In this document: positions 46,000 through 55,034 of the stretch, one piece after another
Position numbering within the stretch: position 1 is the stretch's first letter
How the letters are laid out: the number at the start of each line of letters is the position of its first letter
Assembly: GCF_000239695.1 (NCBI RefSeq)
Contig: NZ_JH470338.1
Coordinates: 1,201,830 to 1,265,829 of the forward strand
Origin: Actinomyces graevenitzii C83
GTDB taxonomy: Bacteria > Actinomycetota > Actinomycetes > Actinomycetales > Actinomycetaceae
Length of the DNA stretch: 64,000 nt
Direction: 5' to 3'
Made by a program: the position numbers and the translations under genes
The notes under the pieces: generated by a model
Told to the model about the DNA's origin: nothing
Database searches by the model: none
Seen by the model: only the letters and a program-made list of their open reading frames with translations

Positions 46000-47013
46000 A
46001 TGACTGAAATCAAGCGTCGTACCCTTGTTAAGGGCTCCGCCTGGGCCGCTCCGGCTGTTCTAGTCGCCGAGGCTGCCGCTCAGGCCGCTACCTCCCCCAA
46101 TGACATCATCCCCGTGGCCCAGATGTACATGAAGATGCGCGGCACCCCCGAAAACATCAACGCTGCAGGTGTTGCTGCCGGTCGTAAGGGCCTTACCTGC
46201 ACGGAAATCGGTGGTTGGCCCTACTCCGTCAACGGCCACATCAACTGGAACGACACCCTGGGTGGCGGCCGGGCCACTAACAACCCCAGCATTTCCCGTG
46301 TTGGTACCGCTTACCTGAAGCGTCAGGGCGTGAAGTTCTACTTCGGCGCCAAGTCTGACGCTGGTGAGAACGGCCTGGACATCACCGTTGCCCCCGGTGG
46401 TGCTGAGCTGGACCCCTCCCGCATCGTTAGCACCAAGGTTATGTTCCTGATGCCGAAGGCTGCTTACGGTGACACCCCGACCTTCACCAACATTGCCTCC
46501 AGCAACGAAGGTGGCCACGCCTGGGACTCTTGGGCCACCAACGGTTCCTGGACTCCGCTGACTCAGAAGGCCATGACCGCTCTGCGTAACAGCCCTGACA
46601 CCGCTTCGGTGCTGAAGAAGGTTGACGCTGGTGACTTCACTGACCTGACCACCCTGAACGGCACCGTTGAGAACACCCTAAACACCAAGTGGAACGCTTG
46701 GGTTGGTGAGTACCACGGTACCTGGACCAAGTCCGCTGACGGCCGGAAGCTGACCGCTGACAGCCCCTTCGCCATGGCCCTGACCCTGAACCAGACTGGT
46801 CTGTCTCAGACCCTGACCCGTCTGATCTTCATGCCGGTCTTCGTGATCACCTACCGTATGCCTAACGGCAAGCTGGTTTACTTGCACCGTTCCAGCGTAC
46901 GTAACATGTACTGGCAGCTGACCGTGACCGGTAACCCCGGTCTGGACGACAGCCTGCCGGCCGAGGACGGCAAGCGCTGCCCGGTTAGCGCCCGTGCCAA
47001 CGACCACATTTAA
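46000..47013 (+). CDS. Tat-signal secreted protein of unknown function
   Basis: 337 residues. Twin-arginine signal KRRTLVKGSAWAAPAVLVAE with an AAQAAT cleavage region, then an exported domain with many Trp/Tyr/Asn and a strand pattern suggesting a beta-sandwich (HINWNDTL, KFYFGAKSD, TKVMFLMP, EYHGTWTKSADG, FVITYRMPNG). Codon use is strongly biased to frequent codons (GCT, GGT, CTG, AAG), hinting at high expression. Preceded by AAAGGA at a long spacing, and followed by a hairpin terminator. Paralogue of the interrupted divergent gene. Not recognised as a known family; likely surface or secreted. Confidence 0.75.
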   Translation: MTEIKRRTLVKGSAWAAPAVLVAEAAAQAATSPNDIIPVAQMYMKMRGTPENINAAGVAAGRKGLTCTEIGGWPYSVNGHINWNDTLGGGRATNNPSISRVGTAYLKRQGVKFYFGAKSDAGENGLDITVAPGGAELDPSRIVSTKVMFLMPKAAYGDTPTFTNIASSNEGGHAWDSWATNGSWTPLTQKAMTALRNSPDTASVLKKVDAGDFTDLTTLNGTVENTLNTKWNAWVGEYHGTWTKSADGRKLTADSPFAMALTLNQTGLSQTLTRLIFMPVFVITYRMPNGKLVYLHRSSVRNMYWQLTVTGNPGLDDSLPAEDGKRCPVSARANDHI

Positions 47014-47042
47014 TGCCTAGACCTGCTGAGGCAGGCAAACTT

Positions 47043-47080
47043 AAGGGGCGTATCAGTTTTAACTGGTACGCCCCTTCTTG
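47043..47080 (+). terminator. Terminator after the Tat-signal gene
   Basis: GGGGCGTA-TCAG (47045-47056) pairs with CTGG-TACGCCCC (47063-47074), loop TTTTAA, then TTCTTGTTGTC. It starts 31 bases after the stop. Confidence 0.75.
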
Positions 47081-47140
47081 TTGTCTGCAGACACAGGCAA
47101 AATCAGACAAATACAGGCAAATACAGGCAAAATCATCCCT

Positions 47141-47173
47141 TCCCTATAATTTTTCCATGGGGTTTTATAGGGA
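47141..47173. repeat. 9-bp inverted repeat and direct repeats in the gap after the Tat-signal gene
   Basis: TCCCTATAA (47141-47149) and TTATAGGGA (47165-47173) are perfect inverted arms around a CCATGG-containing centre. Just beyond, AACGGACG is repeated at 47173-47180 and 47191-47198. ACAGGCAAA repeats lie before it (47092-47130). The whole gap 47014-47346 has no gene I can support; these may be operator or phase-spaced protein sites. Confidence 0.45.
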
Positions 47174-47346
47174 ACGGACGATATTTCAGTAACGGACGGT
47201 TTTATAAGTAACCGCACCTAGCACCGCTAGTCTTGCCACCTCTGCTTGGCAGCCACGCAGACCATCATCCCTAGCACGTTAGTCTTGCCAGCTGTGGCCT
47301 AGTGGCCGCGCGGATATCAGTGCAGCCCCGTACCTTAGTGCAGTTC

Positions 47347-48702
47347 TTAGTGCAGTTCCAGCGCCACTATCTGGGAGCTCTTAACGACGACGTCGCCGCC
47401 GCCCCCAGCTTCAACGTCACCTTCCGGCGTCGTCCCTAACTGCACCGAAGCAGGCCGGCGACGCAAATGCACCACTACCGCCTGCCCTGGACGCAACCAG
47501 GGATCACTGTCAGGGAGTTTGGTGGCCAATTCAGGACCCATATATTCACGTAGAGTCTCAAAAAGCAGCGGCAAACAGGGTCGATGCACACACAGCGCCA
47601 GCGGATAGATAGGTTCCAGCTGGCCCTCAGGTGCAGGCTCGCGCCTCTGCGGACCAGCAGGCCCGCGCCCGGGTAGCCCCGCAGGCTCGCGCCTCTGCGG
47701 ACCAGCAGGCCCGCGCCCGGGTAGCCCCGCAGGCTCGCGCCCCTGCGGACCAGCAGGCCCAGCCTCCGACTGGCCCTCAAGCACAGACCCGCGCTCCAGC
47801 AAATCCCGGAAACTAGCCTGCATTACCTCAGGCGACGTCAACGCGCTGACCTCGGTGAACGCCTCATCACTGCGCAAATCCAGGCCACAGCCATGCGCAT
47901 AGGGCGCCAGAGTGTCAACGCAGCGTTTCCAGGGCGAAGAAACCAGCTCCCCCACCCCATAGGCGCTAAGCAGAGCCGCCACGTCCCGGGCCTGGGCTTG
48001 CCCCCGACCCATCACCAAAGGCCGGGTAAGCTCGCTATTAATCCCATAGCCCCAGGTGGCGCGGCTAACCGCCTTGGCGTGGCGCACCAGCACCAAGCTA
48101 CGCACCTGCAGCTGCCCGCTTTCATACCAGTCCACCAGGCGCGCCAGCAGGCGCTTGTCGTCAGCGTGGGTGAGCTTGCGGGCGGCCTTTTCCACCTTCC
48201 ACCAGCGCACCTTGTCAATTTCGCGCTTGGATGCGGGCTTTACCGCAGCTCGCAGCCCCTCCCCCGGGCCGTGCTCAGGCAATACCTGGGCCGCCCAGTA
48301 CAGGGTGCGTTTTTTGCGGCCGCTTACTAGACGACGGCGAGCCTTGCCCAGGTAGCGCCCCAGCACAATCTGGCGGCCGGTTTCTTCGGCTACTTCCCGG
48401 ATAGCGGTGAGCACCATGGATTCGCCGGGTTCGGCTTTGCCTTTGGGGAAAGACCAGTCGTCATAGCGTGGGCGGTGCACTACCAGCACTTGCAGCTTAT
48501 CGTTTTTAAGGCGCCACACCAGCGCGCCGGCGGCTAGCACCGGCGGGCGGCGTGAGGCCTTGATCCGCAAGCTTTTCTTGGGGCGCTTGCCCCGTTCCTT
48601 GCGGCGCCCGGCCTGTTTCTTGGCTTGCTGCTTGGTTTGTTTCTTAGCTTGCCGCCCGGCCTGCTGCTTGCTGCGCGCACCAGCCTTAGCTGCAAAACTC
48701 AT
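47347..48702 (-). CDS. Nudix hydrolase fused to SixA-like histidine phosphatase (MutT1-type)
   Basis: 451 residues. A very basic start (Lys/Arg/Gln, 1-50), a Nudix domain (about 52-190) with full box [20 protein letters not shown], then a histidine phosphatase (about 200-410) with [16 protein letters not shown] and second His in CVHRP. The layout equals mycobacterial MutT1, which cleans 8-oxo-dGTP/GTP and diadenosine polyphosphates. A 2.7-copy repeat inserts [16 protein letters not shown] units inside the phosphatase domain before its second His. The start overlaps the Ppk1 stop by four bases, so polyphosphate and nucleotide-pool functions are coupled. Confidence 0.9.
   Translation of the reverse strand: MSFAAKAGARSKQQAGRQAKKQTKQQAKKQAGRRKERGKRPKKSLRIKASRRPPVLAAGALVWRLKNDKLQVLVVHRPRYDDWSFPKGKAEPGESMVLTAIREVAEETGRQIVLGRYLGKARRRLVSGRKKRTLYWAAQVLPEHGPGEGLRAAVKPASKREIDKVRWWKVEKAARKLTHADDKRLLARLVDWYESGQLQVRSLVLVRHAKAVSRATWGYGINSELTRPLVMGRGQAQARDVAALLSAYGVGELVSSPWKRCVDTLAPYAHGCGLDLRSDEAFTEVSALTSPEVMQASFRDLLERGSVLEGQSEAGPAGPQGREPAGLPGRGPAGPQRREPAGLPGRGPAGPQRREPAPEGQLEPIYPLALCVHRPCLPLLFETLREYMGPELATKLPDSDPWLRPGQAVVVHLRRRPASVQLGTTPEGDVEAGGGGDVVVKSSQIVALELH
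47634..47764 (-). repeat. 48-bp tandem repeat inside the phosphatase domain
   Basis: Units start at 47634, 47682 and 47730 (2.7 copies, nearly identical), each adding 16 residues in frame. Near identity suggests recent expansion and possible copy-number variation between strains. Confidence 0.85.
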
Positions 48703-51539
48703 TTAACCCGGGCCCGGGCCTGGGACATAAGCACATTTTGCACGTCCTCAAGCTCCTGTCCGTCGTCGTCATGAGTACGCCGCTGCCAGGTGCCGTCAGG
48801 AAGTAGGTGCCAGGCGCTGATGCGGCCGGAGGTTTCCAGGTCAATCAGCCAATGCAGGCGCTCCACCAGATCCGGCTGGGTGATCTTAACCAGGGCCTCC
48901 ACGCGGCGGTCCAGGTTACGGTGCATCAGGTCAGCGCTACCAATGAAAATCTCGGGGTTGCCGTCGTTAGCAAAGGCGTAGATGCGCGAGTGCTCCAGGT
49001 AGCGGCCCAGGATTGAGGTGACGTGAATGTTTTCGCTTAAGCCCTCAACTCCGCAGCGGATCCCGCAAATACCGCGAACCACCAGGTCAACGCGTACACC
49101 CGCACGCGAGGCCCGGTAGAGGGCGTCAATAATGCGCTCATCAACAATGGAGTTAACCTTGATCTTGATCCAGGCTTCACGCCCAGCCAAGTGGTTGTCA
49201 ATTTCGCGCTTGATACGTTCCAGCAGCCCGTTACGCAGGCCGCGCGGGGCTACCAGCAGGCGACGGAAGCGGGCGCGCGGGGCATAACCTGAAAGCTGGT
49301 TGAACAGCGTGGTCAGGTCTTGGGCGACGTCGCGGTCGCAGGTCAGCAGGCCCAGGTCCTCATAGCCACGGGCGGTCTTGGGGTGGTAGTTGCCCGTGCC
49401 CACGTGGCAGTAGCGGCGCAGGCCGTCAGTTTCCTGGCGCACCACTAGTGACAGCTTGCAGTGGGTTTTAAGCCCGATCATGCCGTAAACCACGTGTACA
49501 CCGGCCCGCTCAAGCTTGCGTGCCCACACGATATTGGCTTCTTCATCAAAACGGGCCTTGATTTCCACAATAGCCACAACCTGTTTGCCCAGTTCAGCAG
49601 CCTCAATCAGGGCGTCAACAATGGGTGAGTCACCACTGGTGCGGTACAGGGTCTGCTTGATGGCCAGCACCTTGGGGTCGTGGGCGGCCTGGGAGATGAA
49701 CTCCTGGACGCTGGTTGAGAAGGCGTCGTAGGGGTGGTGCAGCAAAATGTTGTGCTCACGGATGGCCGCGAAAATGCTGCGGGGCCGCGCCGATTCGCGC
49801 GGGTTGATCCCGGCCGGGGTGACCGGCACGTAGCGCTTGTATTTGAACTCGGGGATGTCCAGGTCGTGAATTTCGGACAGGTCAGACAAGTTCAGTGGCG
49901 CGGGCGAGACAAACACGTCTTCTTGCGAGATGTTTAGCTTGCGTACCAGGTAGGTGCGCACAAAATCGCTGATGGAGTCTTCTACCTCCAGGCGCACTAC
50001 CCGCCCAAAACGACGGCGTCCCAGCTCTTTTTCCATGGCGGCGAGCAGGTTTTCGGCGTCGTCCTCTTCAACTTCAAGGTTTTCGTTGCGGGTGACGCGG
50101 AAGACGTGGTGCTCCACGATTTCCATGCCCGGGAAGAGGTGGTCCAGGTGGTAGGCCACGACTTCCTCAAGTGGGATTAGCGCCAGGTTGCGCGGTTTGG
50201 TGTTGGTTAGCTCGCGCCCGGGCACCTGCACGAATCGCGGCAGAGAGTCGGGCAGTTTGATGCGGGCGAAGTGGTTTTTGCCGCTGCGTGGGTTGCGCAG
50301 CATAACCGCCAGGTTCAGCGATAGGCCGGAAATGTAGGGGAAGGGGTGCGAGGGGTCCACCGCTAGCGGGGTCAGCACCGGATAGACCCGGTAGCGGAAG
50401 TAGCGGGTGAGCTTGTCGCGTTCTTCCTGGCTCAGCGATTTCCAGTCGGTAATTTCGATGCCTGCCTGGGCCATGGCCGGGCGTACGTCGTTTTGGAATA
50501 GCTCGGCTTGGGCGGCGGTGAGTTTCTTGGCGCGCGAGGTGATTAGCTCTAGCACCTGCTTGGCATCCAACCCTGAGGCACGCACGGGGGTGATTCCGGC
50601 GGCGATGCGTCGCTTTAGCCCGGCCACGCGCACCATGTAGAACTCGTCCAGGTTGGAGGAGAAGATGGATAGGAACCAGGCGCGAGTAAGTACTGGCAGG
50701 CTGCGGTCTTGGGCCTGTTCCAGCACGCGCTTGTTGAAGTCTATCCAGGTCAGTTCCCGGTCCACGAAGCGCTCAGGGAATTCGTCTAGCGCGGGCAGTT
50801 TTTCCTGCAGGCGGTCGATATCCGCCCAGTACTTCTTACTTGAGGGGTCTACAACCTCTGTAGCTTCTACTGGCTTGACGCCGTCTAGTTGCGTGCTGCC
50901 TGCGGTTTTTGCGATGCCGACGACGGAGCCCGGCTTGGCATCTTTTGTCTCACCGGCACGCTTGGCTGCGTCAGCTTTAGCGTCATTGGCGGCGGTTTTA
51001 CCGCTCGCCTTTACACTGTCTACCTTGGCGCCTTTAGTGCCGGTAGCGCCCTTGGCATCAGTAACACCCTTGATGCCAGCAGCACCCTTGGCCCCAGCGG
51101 CACCGTCAGCCTTAGCTCCCACGCTAGCGGCGCCGTCGGCCTTAGTCCCAGCCCCAGCGCTACCAGCTTTAACTCCAGCGCTACCAGCTTTAGCAGAACC
51201 AGGCCCATCAGCAGTCTTTGCACCGCTAGAAGCCTTGCCTGCTTTGGCGCGCTTGGAGCCCTTAGAGGCAGCATTTTTAGCGGGCGCAGCGCTTAAGGTG
51301 CCAGTCTCGCCAGCTTTTTCATCACCAGTCTCGCCGGCTTCAAGCACTTCGATAGCAGCCTCAACGCCGCTAGCGTCAGCGTCGGAGCTTGCCTCCTCCT
51401 CAAAGTCCTCGTCCGCATAAGCGGGGCCAGCGTCATCCTCGAAATCTCGGGGGTCTGCGGTTTCAATAACGGCGGCTATGGCTGCGTCGGTGCGCTTGGC
51501 TTCTTCGACGTCGACATCCTGTGCAGCGTGATCTTGCAT
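48699..51539 (-). CDS. ppk1: Polyphosphate kinase 1
   Basis: 946 residues; makes polyphosphate from ATP. The catalytic part starts near residue 230 ([22 protein letters not shown]) and is complete: phospho-accepting His693 in [32 protein letters not shown], and the C-terminal [17 protein letters not shown]. The first ~225 residues are an added Ala/Lys/Gly/Asp-rich tail with collagen-like [10 protein letters not shown] units, absent from typical ~700-residue Ppk1. Next gene is the Nudix-phosphatase fusion, overlapping by four bases. Confidence 0.95.
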   Translation of the reverse strand: MQDHAAQDVDVEEAKRTDAAIAAVIETADPRDFEDDAGPAYADEDFEEEASSDADASGVEAAIEVLEAGETGDEKAGETGTLSAAPAKNAASKGSKRAKAGKASSGAKTADGPGSAKAGSAGVKAGSAGAGTKADGAASVGAKADGAAGAKGAAGIKGVTDAKGATGTKGAKVDSVKASGKTAANDAKADAAKRAGETKDAKPGSVVGIAKTAGSTQLDGVKPVEATEVVDPSSKKYWADIDRLQEKLPALDEFPERFVDRELTWIDFNKRVLEQAQDRSLPVLTRAWFLSIFSSNLDEFYMVRVAGLKRRIAAGITPVRASGLDAKQVLELITSRAKKLTAAQAELFQNDVRPAMAQAGIEITDWKSLSQEERDKLTRYFRYRVYPVLTPLAVDPSHPFPYISGLSLNLAVMLRNPRSGKNHFARIKLPDSLPRFVQVPGRELTNTKPRNLALIPLEEVVAYHLDHLFPGMEIVEHHVFRVTRNENLEVEEDDAENLLAAMEKELGRRRFGRVVRLEVEDSISDFVRTYLVRKLNISQEDVFVSPAPLNLSDLSEIHDLDIPEFKYKRYVPVTPAGINPRESARPRSIFAAIREHNILLHHPYDAFSTSVQEFISQAAHDPKVLAIKQTLYRTSGDSPIVDALIEAAELGKQVVAIVEIKARFDEEANIVWARKLERAGVHVVYGMIGLKTHCKLSLVVRQETDGLRRYCHVGTGNYHPKTARGYEDLGLLTCDRDVAQDLTTLFNQLSGYAPRARFRRLLVAPRGLRNGLLERIKREIDNHLAGREAWIKIKVNSIVDERIIDALYRASRAGVRVDLVVRGICGIRCGVEGLSENIHVTSILGRYLEHSRIYAFANDGNPEIFIGSADLMHRNLDRRVEALVKITQPDLVERLHWLIDLETSGRISAWHLLPDGTWQRRTHDDDGQELEDVQNVLMSQARARVK

Positions 51540-51617
51540 ACTCGTATTCTGTCAGTGATAGAGGTTAATTTTTCCAGCATTATTGTACTGATATTTGGGC
51601 GCTAATGTCCCTGGGGA

Positions 51618-52301
51618 TTAATCCAATTTCCCGACGGCGGCCTTAGCAGCTGCTTCACGTAGCTCGGCGGCGGTTGTGGCCAGGGCGCGAGCACGGGAGG
51701 TGACCACGTCGTAAAGCGGGTCATTTTCGTCAGTAATCCAGCTATCTTGCTCACTAGCGCGGCTGAGGCGTTCTAGCAGGGCGGCGCTGGCTAGTAGCGT
51801 GGGGTAAAGCTGGGATCGGCGCGACGGCGTCCGTTGGCTACCAGCGGATGCGTCGCCCAGCAGTAGCTCGTTTAGTTGGGCTTGCACCTGGGCCACACTG
51901 TCTACCCGCTGCCCCTGAGATAAGGCGGCCTCAAAGCGGGCCTGAGCAGCAGCGTCGTCGTCATTAATAGTTACTGCTGTGGCGTAACGCGACTCTACCA
52001 GGGCCGGGTCGCGCTCAATCCATTCGCGTAGCAGTAGTAGGCGCCAAAGCGCGCCAGGTAAGGTGCCCGCAGGGCTGGTGGCCCACAGCTCGCCAATCAC
52101 ATCTACGCCATGGGAGGCCACAACTTTGCGCAGCCCAGCGGCGGTTAGCGTGGTGTCAGTGTCCGCACCAAGGTAGCCACAAATGAGCAGCTGGGCGCTT
52201 TGGTGAGCCAGAACGGAGGTGGCGGCGGTGTCTTCAGCGCCGGTGTAACGCTCAGCTTCGGCGGGTTCCATGAGGACGGGGCGGTGGAATTGGCGGGTCA
52301 T
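51618..52301 (-). CDS. Conserved-type cytosolic protein of unknown function
   Basis: 227 residues, not recognised. Mostly helical, Ala/Leu-rich and acidic, without membrane segments or metal motifs. A central stretch (GVDVIGELWATSPAGTLPGALWRLLLLREW) looks structured, and the C-terminal part (SRARALATTAAELREAAAKAA) is a likely coiled helix. Placed between ppk1 and tRNA-Lys; probably a separate transcript. Confidence 0.6.
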   Translation of the reverse strand: MTRQFHRPVLMEPAEAERYTGAEDTAATSVLAHQSAQLLICGYLGADTDTTLTAAGLRKVVASHGVDVIGELWATSPAGTLPGALWRLLLLREWIERDPALVESRYATAVTINDDDAAAQARFEAALSQGQRVDSVAQVQAQLNELLLGDASAGSQRTPSRRSQLYPTLLASAALLERLSRASEQDSWITDENDPLYDVVTSRARALATTAAELREAAAKAAVGKLD

Positions 52302-52434
52302 ACATGCCTCCTTTAGACGTAGGCTAACAAGTCCGCTATGATGGGGGCTGTCAGTTCGCTGCGGGCCGTTCCAAAAGTCCGTTAGGCGTTGCTCGCATCC
52401 GCAAGATGCCAGCCGCGCAGCAGTGAGCAGGCCT

Positions 52435-52508
52435 GCCCCCTTAGCTCAGTTGGTTAGAGCTACGGACTTTTAATCCGCAGGTCGAGGGTTCGAGTCCCTC
52501 AGGGGGTA
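52435..52508 (+). tRNA. tRNA-Lys (anticodon UUU)
   Basis: 74 bases without encoded CCA. Acceptor GCCCCCT/AGGGGGT (first pair G-U), D-arm GCTC/GAGC, anticodon loop CTTTTAA with TTT, T-stem GAGGG/CCCTC with loop TTCGAGT. Marks the left border of the accessory island. Confidence 0.96.
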
Positions 52509-52588
52509 CTTTTCAGTACAGTGTGCCCTCACCAAGATTTGGTAGGGGTTTTGCTTATCGTTATTTCCACAAACTCAGCAATTATGAA

Positions 52589-52926
52589 ATGAAGTTCAGA
52601 AGGCTGGTCATAGGCGTCATTGCTTTTTCTTGCTGACAGTAGGCGCATGCACAATAACTCCAACACCTACCCCAACTCCCACTCCCGAATCTGAAGCTGC
52701 GCCCGCTCCCGCACCGGCACCAGAATCTGAATCTCAGTCGGAAGAAAATGGCGAGGCAGCTGAAGCGCCCGCCGACGACTCCAGTTCTGTTTACTACAGC
52801 AACTGCACTGAAGCTTGGAATGCTGGAGCTGCCCCTATTTACCGTGGTGAGCCTGGTTACCGAAGCAAACTAGATCACGATAACGACGGTGTTGCTTGCG
52901 AAAGGCAACCACCACATAGTCGCTAG
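52589..52926 (+). pseudogene. Excalibur-domain lipoprotein with a frameshift in its signal peptide
   Basis: ATG 52589 opens a signal peptide (MKFRRLVIGVIAF) that hits TGA in its own frame. The next frame continues LLTVGAC (lipobox V-G-A-C), a Thr/Pro and Ala/Pro/Glu/Ser-rich spacer, and an Excalibur calcium-binding domain (YYSNCTEAWNAGA, then LDHDNDGVACER). One extra T in the T5 run at 52624-52628 would fuse them into a normal 112-residue lipoprotein. Thus slippage switching, true decay or a sequencing error. The downstream part alone (from TTG 52630) would lack an N-terminal signal. Confidence 0.75.
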
Positions 52927-52999
52927 CTGGTAACTAGCTAACTGGCCACTATTCGCTAGCAGCCTATGAAAGGCTAGAGATTTTAGAGGCTCATGAGGC

Positions 53000-53041
53000 A
53001 TAATAGAGGCAGCCAGTTCCCGCGAGGGGACTGACTGCCTC
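53000..53041 (-). terminator. Terminator of peptide gene 1
   Basis: GAGGCAG (53006-53012) pairs with CTGCCTC (53035-53041) and the stem extends through CAGT/ACTG to CCC/GGG; TATTATGCC follows on the minus strand. The same structure follows peptide gene 2. Confidence 0.8.
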
Positions 53042-53054
53042 CAGTCACTGTACT

Positions 53055-53189
53055 TTAGTTCTTGAGCAGTGACGCGAGGGCTACGATCAAAGCCGCTAGG
53101 GCCTGGATGAGAGCAGCGACACTCGCGATGTCAACGCTCTTCCTCCGGGCCTTTCGCTTGCCTTGACCAGTCTTGGACTTGCCAGACAA
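53055..53189 (-). CDS. Small cationic amphipathic peptide 1 (44 residues)
   Basis: TTG start at 53189 with GAGAGGAGG eight bases upstream; TAA at 53055. The first half is strongly basic (MSGKSKTGQGKRKARRKSVD), the second half a hydrophobic amphipathic helix (VAALIQALAALIVALASLLK). No Cys, no leader-type GG site. Downstream is an intrinsic terminator, upstream a leader shared with peptide 2 and with a third locus near 56.5 kb. It looks like a membrane-active peptide: leaderless bacteriocin, modulin or type I-like toxin. Family not recognised; conservation with peptide 2 (about two thirds identical) shows that it is a real gene. Confidence 0.75.
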   Translation of the reverse strand: MSGKSKTGQGKRKARRKSVDIASVAALIQALAALIVALASLLKN

Positions 53190-53383
53190 TGAGCCCACCT
53201 CCTCTCAAACCCCCAATCGCTTCCCAGCCATAAGCCACTAGAAGATGTACCGGGAACGTTGGCCGCTTAAAAGAGGGCAAAATAAGCCTAGCAAGCCCTT
53301 GGCAAGTGGTGGTTCAAAATTAGAGCAGCGCTTTAAGCTCACAGCCCAGAAAAAAGGCTGGAGGCAGTAAATAAGCGTGAGGC

Positions 53384-53429
53384 ATAATAGAGGCAGCCAA
53401 TCCCCTATTTAAAGAGGACTGACTGCCTC
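53384..53429 (-). terminator. Terminator of peptide gene 2
   Basis: GAGGCAG (53390-53396) pairs with CTGCCTC (53423-53429), inner pairs CCAAT/ACTGA-type and CCCCTAT/AGAGG, followed on the minus strand by TATTATGCC, as for peptide gene 1. Confidence 0.8.
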
Positions 53430-53437
53430 AGCCACTG

Positions 53438-53578
53438 CTACTTAAGAGCGATGAGCAGTGACGCGAGGGCTCCAATCAAAGCCGCTAGGGCCTGGATGAG
53501 AGCAGTGACATTCGCGGTGTCAATGTTCTCCTTCCGGGCCTTTTGCTTACCTTGACTAGTCCTGGACTTGCCGGACAT
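53438..53578 (-). CDS. Small cationic amphipathic peptide 2 (46 residues)
   Basis: ATG 53578 with AGGGAGG seven bases upstream; TAG at 53438. N-terminus MSGKSRTSQGKQKARKEN, C-terminal helix VTALIQALAALIGALASLLI then ALK. Same design as peptide 1, lying 389 bases upstream of it in the direction of transcription, with its own terminator. Substitutions are mostly conservative and there is no frame disruption, arguing for selection. The next genes upstream are an 83-residue membrane protein and a decayed relative of the island's larger membrane proteins, which could be immunity or export partners (inference). Confidence 0.78.
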   Translation of the reverse strand: MSGKSRTSQGKQKARKENIDTANVTALIQALAALIGALASLLIALK

Positions 53579-53587
53579 AAGCCCACC

Positions 53588-53783
53588 TCCCTTCTAACCC
53601 CAATCACTTGCCAGCCATAAGCCGCTAAAAGAGGTGAGCTGGTAGTGTTGGCCGCTTCAAAGAGGGGCAAGCTAAGCCTAGCTCAAGGTTGCCTGCGGTT
53701 CGAACAAATGTTGCGACCAAAATCAGCATGTTGCGACGACGCAAATCTAGCAGCCGCTAGGGCTACCCGCTGTTTGGTGGTAC
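53588..53783 (-). repeat. Repeated leader segment (copy A)
   Basis: This upstream region of peptide 2 is nearly identical to 56525-56722 (for example the run around 53636-53690), with only scattered substitutions. A more diverged copy precedes peptide 1 (53190-53330). The copy pattern shows that peptide genes and leaders spread by local duplication. Confidence 0.8.
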
Positions 53784-54035
53784 TTACTCTTTATAGGTAG
53801 CAGACACTTTCATAATAACTACCACTATCTGTGTAGCAACAAAGCTCGCCAATGGCCAAAAAATCAATGACTTAATATACTCCGAGGGACTTGCCAACCC
53901 CTCACCATTCTCATAAATTCCAGAAAATGAGGCAACATACACCGAAACCAGCCAGGGACTAATTAATATTAGAACCCCAAGGGCATCAACACATTTTATC
54001 CAAAAAGCTAAACTGTTCCACTTCTTCTTAGCCAT
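53784..54035 (-). CDS. 83-residue membrane protein, paralogue A
   Basis: ATG 54035 with AAGGGGG close upstream. Two hydrophobic segments: CVDALGVLILISPWLVSVYV and the last third (SFVATQIVVVIMKVSATY). About 70% identical to the 83-residue protein at 56723, including NSLxFWIKCVDALGxLIL and the TQIVVVIMKV end. Not recognised in a known family. Positioned just before peptide gene 2. Confidence 0.75.
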   Translation of the reverse strand: MAKKKWNSLAFWIKCVDALGVLILISPWLVSVYVASFSGIYENGEGLASPSEYIKSLIFWPLASFVATQIVVVIMKVSATYKE

Positions 54036-54101
54036 TTACCCCCTTAGCTATACCACTAGCGTCACATCAGCGCATACAGCAAATGTTACTAGCCGACACA
54101 T

Positions 54102-54260
54102 CTAACGCAACAATGCTCTAATTATTAAAACAAATCCAACCAGTGCGCTACGTGCCGCAACTATACGCAGGACCTGTCGCTTTCGTTCGTGTTTACTCAC
54201 AGGAAGCTGGGTAGCTGACTGCTTAGGTATAACAAAGTTTTTATCAAAGTTAGCTACCAT
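54102..54260 (-). pseudogene. Internally deleted copy of an island membrane-protein gene
   Basis: 52 codons from ATG 54260. The middle (ERKRQVLRIVAARSALVGFVL) matches the gene at 57047 (GKRKRQILRIVATHSALVGFVL) and the end RALLR-stop matches its RSSLR-stop, while about 45-55 codons between them, the remaining membrane part, are gone without loss of frame. It sits before the 83-residue paralogue just as the full gene does at 57 kb. Confidence 0.7.
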
Positions 54261-54511
54261 CTGATTTCCGATCAACCACTTTCGAAATTCTTATCTTTTA
54301 TAGTTACTACAACATTAAGCCTCCTGCGCATACCGATATTTCGGCACAGCTTTTATTACTTTAGACAAAGTGTCTCTTCATAATTGGAGCTTTGATCTAT
54401 CGGTTTCGAGGAATGCTTAGGTCAGGGCGTTCAAATATAGTACTAAATGTATCGAGATCTTTCAGGTGAACGATATATGAATCCTCATCATCGAAAGACC
54501 TCAGTCCTTAC

Positions 54512-54934
54512 CTAGCCACGATGCGCCGACCCCTGCACACCACCCCCACACCCTCGAACGCGAAGAGCTACCAAATCAGCAACTATAAGAAATAAAAACC
54601 CAAAAGGTACCAATATAAAAAAAGACATTAAAAACACCAAGAGTGCCCAACCTACACCACCGCTACCTCCTTCAGAAACAAGGAGAGTAACAATGAACAT
54701 TACAAATGGACTAACTATCAGAAACAGACCAATCCTGACAAATACAGTTGAAAACGCTGTTAAGATTTCGCATTTCTGACGACCTAATTCCCGCGAACTC
54801 CTACCTATCCGGGCAACCTTTTCGGACCTAGCCAGTTTTTCATTAAACGCTTTTTCCGACTGGCCATCAGGACTTGATGCATCATCAATCAGAGACAGCG
54901 TACCGAATTCAGCATCAGCTTGATCATTATTCAT
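54512..54934 (-). CDS. Island membrane protein, EKAFNEKLARS family
   Basis: 140 residues. Shares the N-terminal QSEKAFNEKLARSEKVAR motif with neighbours, then two long membrane segments (VFVRIGLFLIVSPFVMFIVTLL and the LLVFLMSFFILVPFGFLFLI region) and a Cys/Gly-rich end (RGCGGGVQGSAHRG). A longer acidic N-terminus than the others. Function unknown. The 250 bases downstream (54261-54511) hold no gene I can support. Confidence 0.7.
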   Translation of the reverse strand: MNNDQADAEFGTLSLIDDASSPDGQSEKAFNEKLARSEKVARIGRSSRELGRQKCEILTAFSTVFVRIGLFLIVSPFVMFIVTLLVSEGGSGGVGWALLVFLMSFFILVPFGFLFLIVADLVALRVRGCGGGVQGSAHRG

Positions 54935-55034
54935 TTTCTAACCAGCTTTCCTGTAAACAAGATGAACTATCGCCTATTGCAGATACGACCCATACACGAA
55001 TAAAATCCTCGCCAACACTAATACCGAACCAAAT

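Noticed and set aside
53485..53670. 61-codon frame on the minus strand across peptide gene 2
   Set aside because: It runs in a different frame from the conserved peptide, is not preserved in the duplicate at peptide 1, and has no ribosome site.
53690..53712. GGTTCGAAC-like T-loop, possible tRNA remnant
   Set aside because: No acceptor or anticodon arm around it; it is part of the duplicated leader segment.
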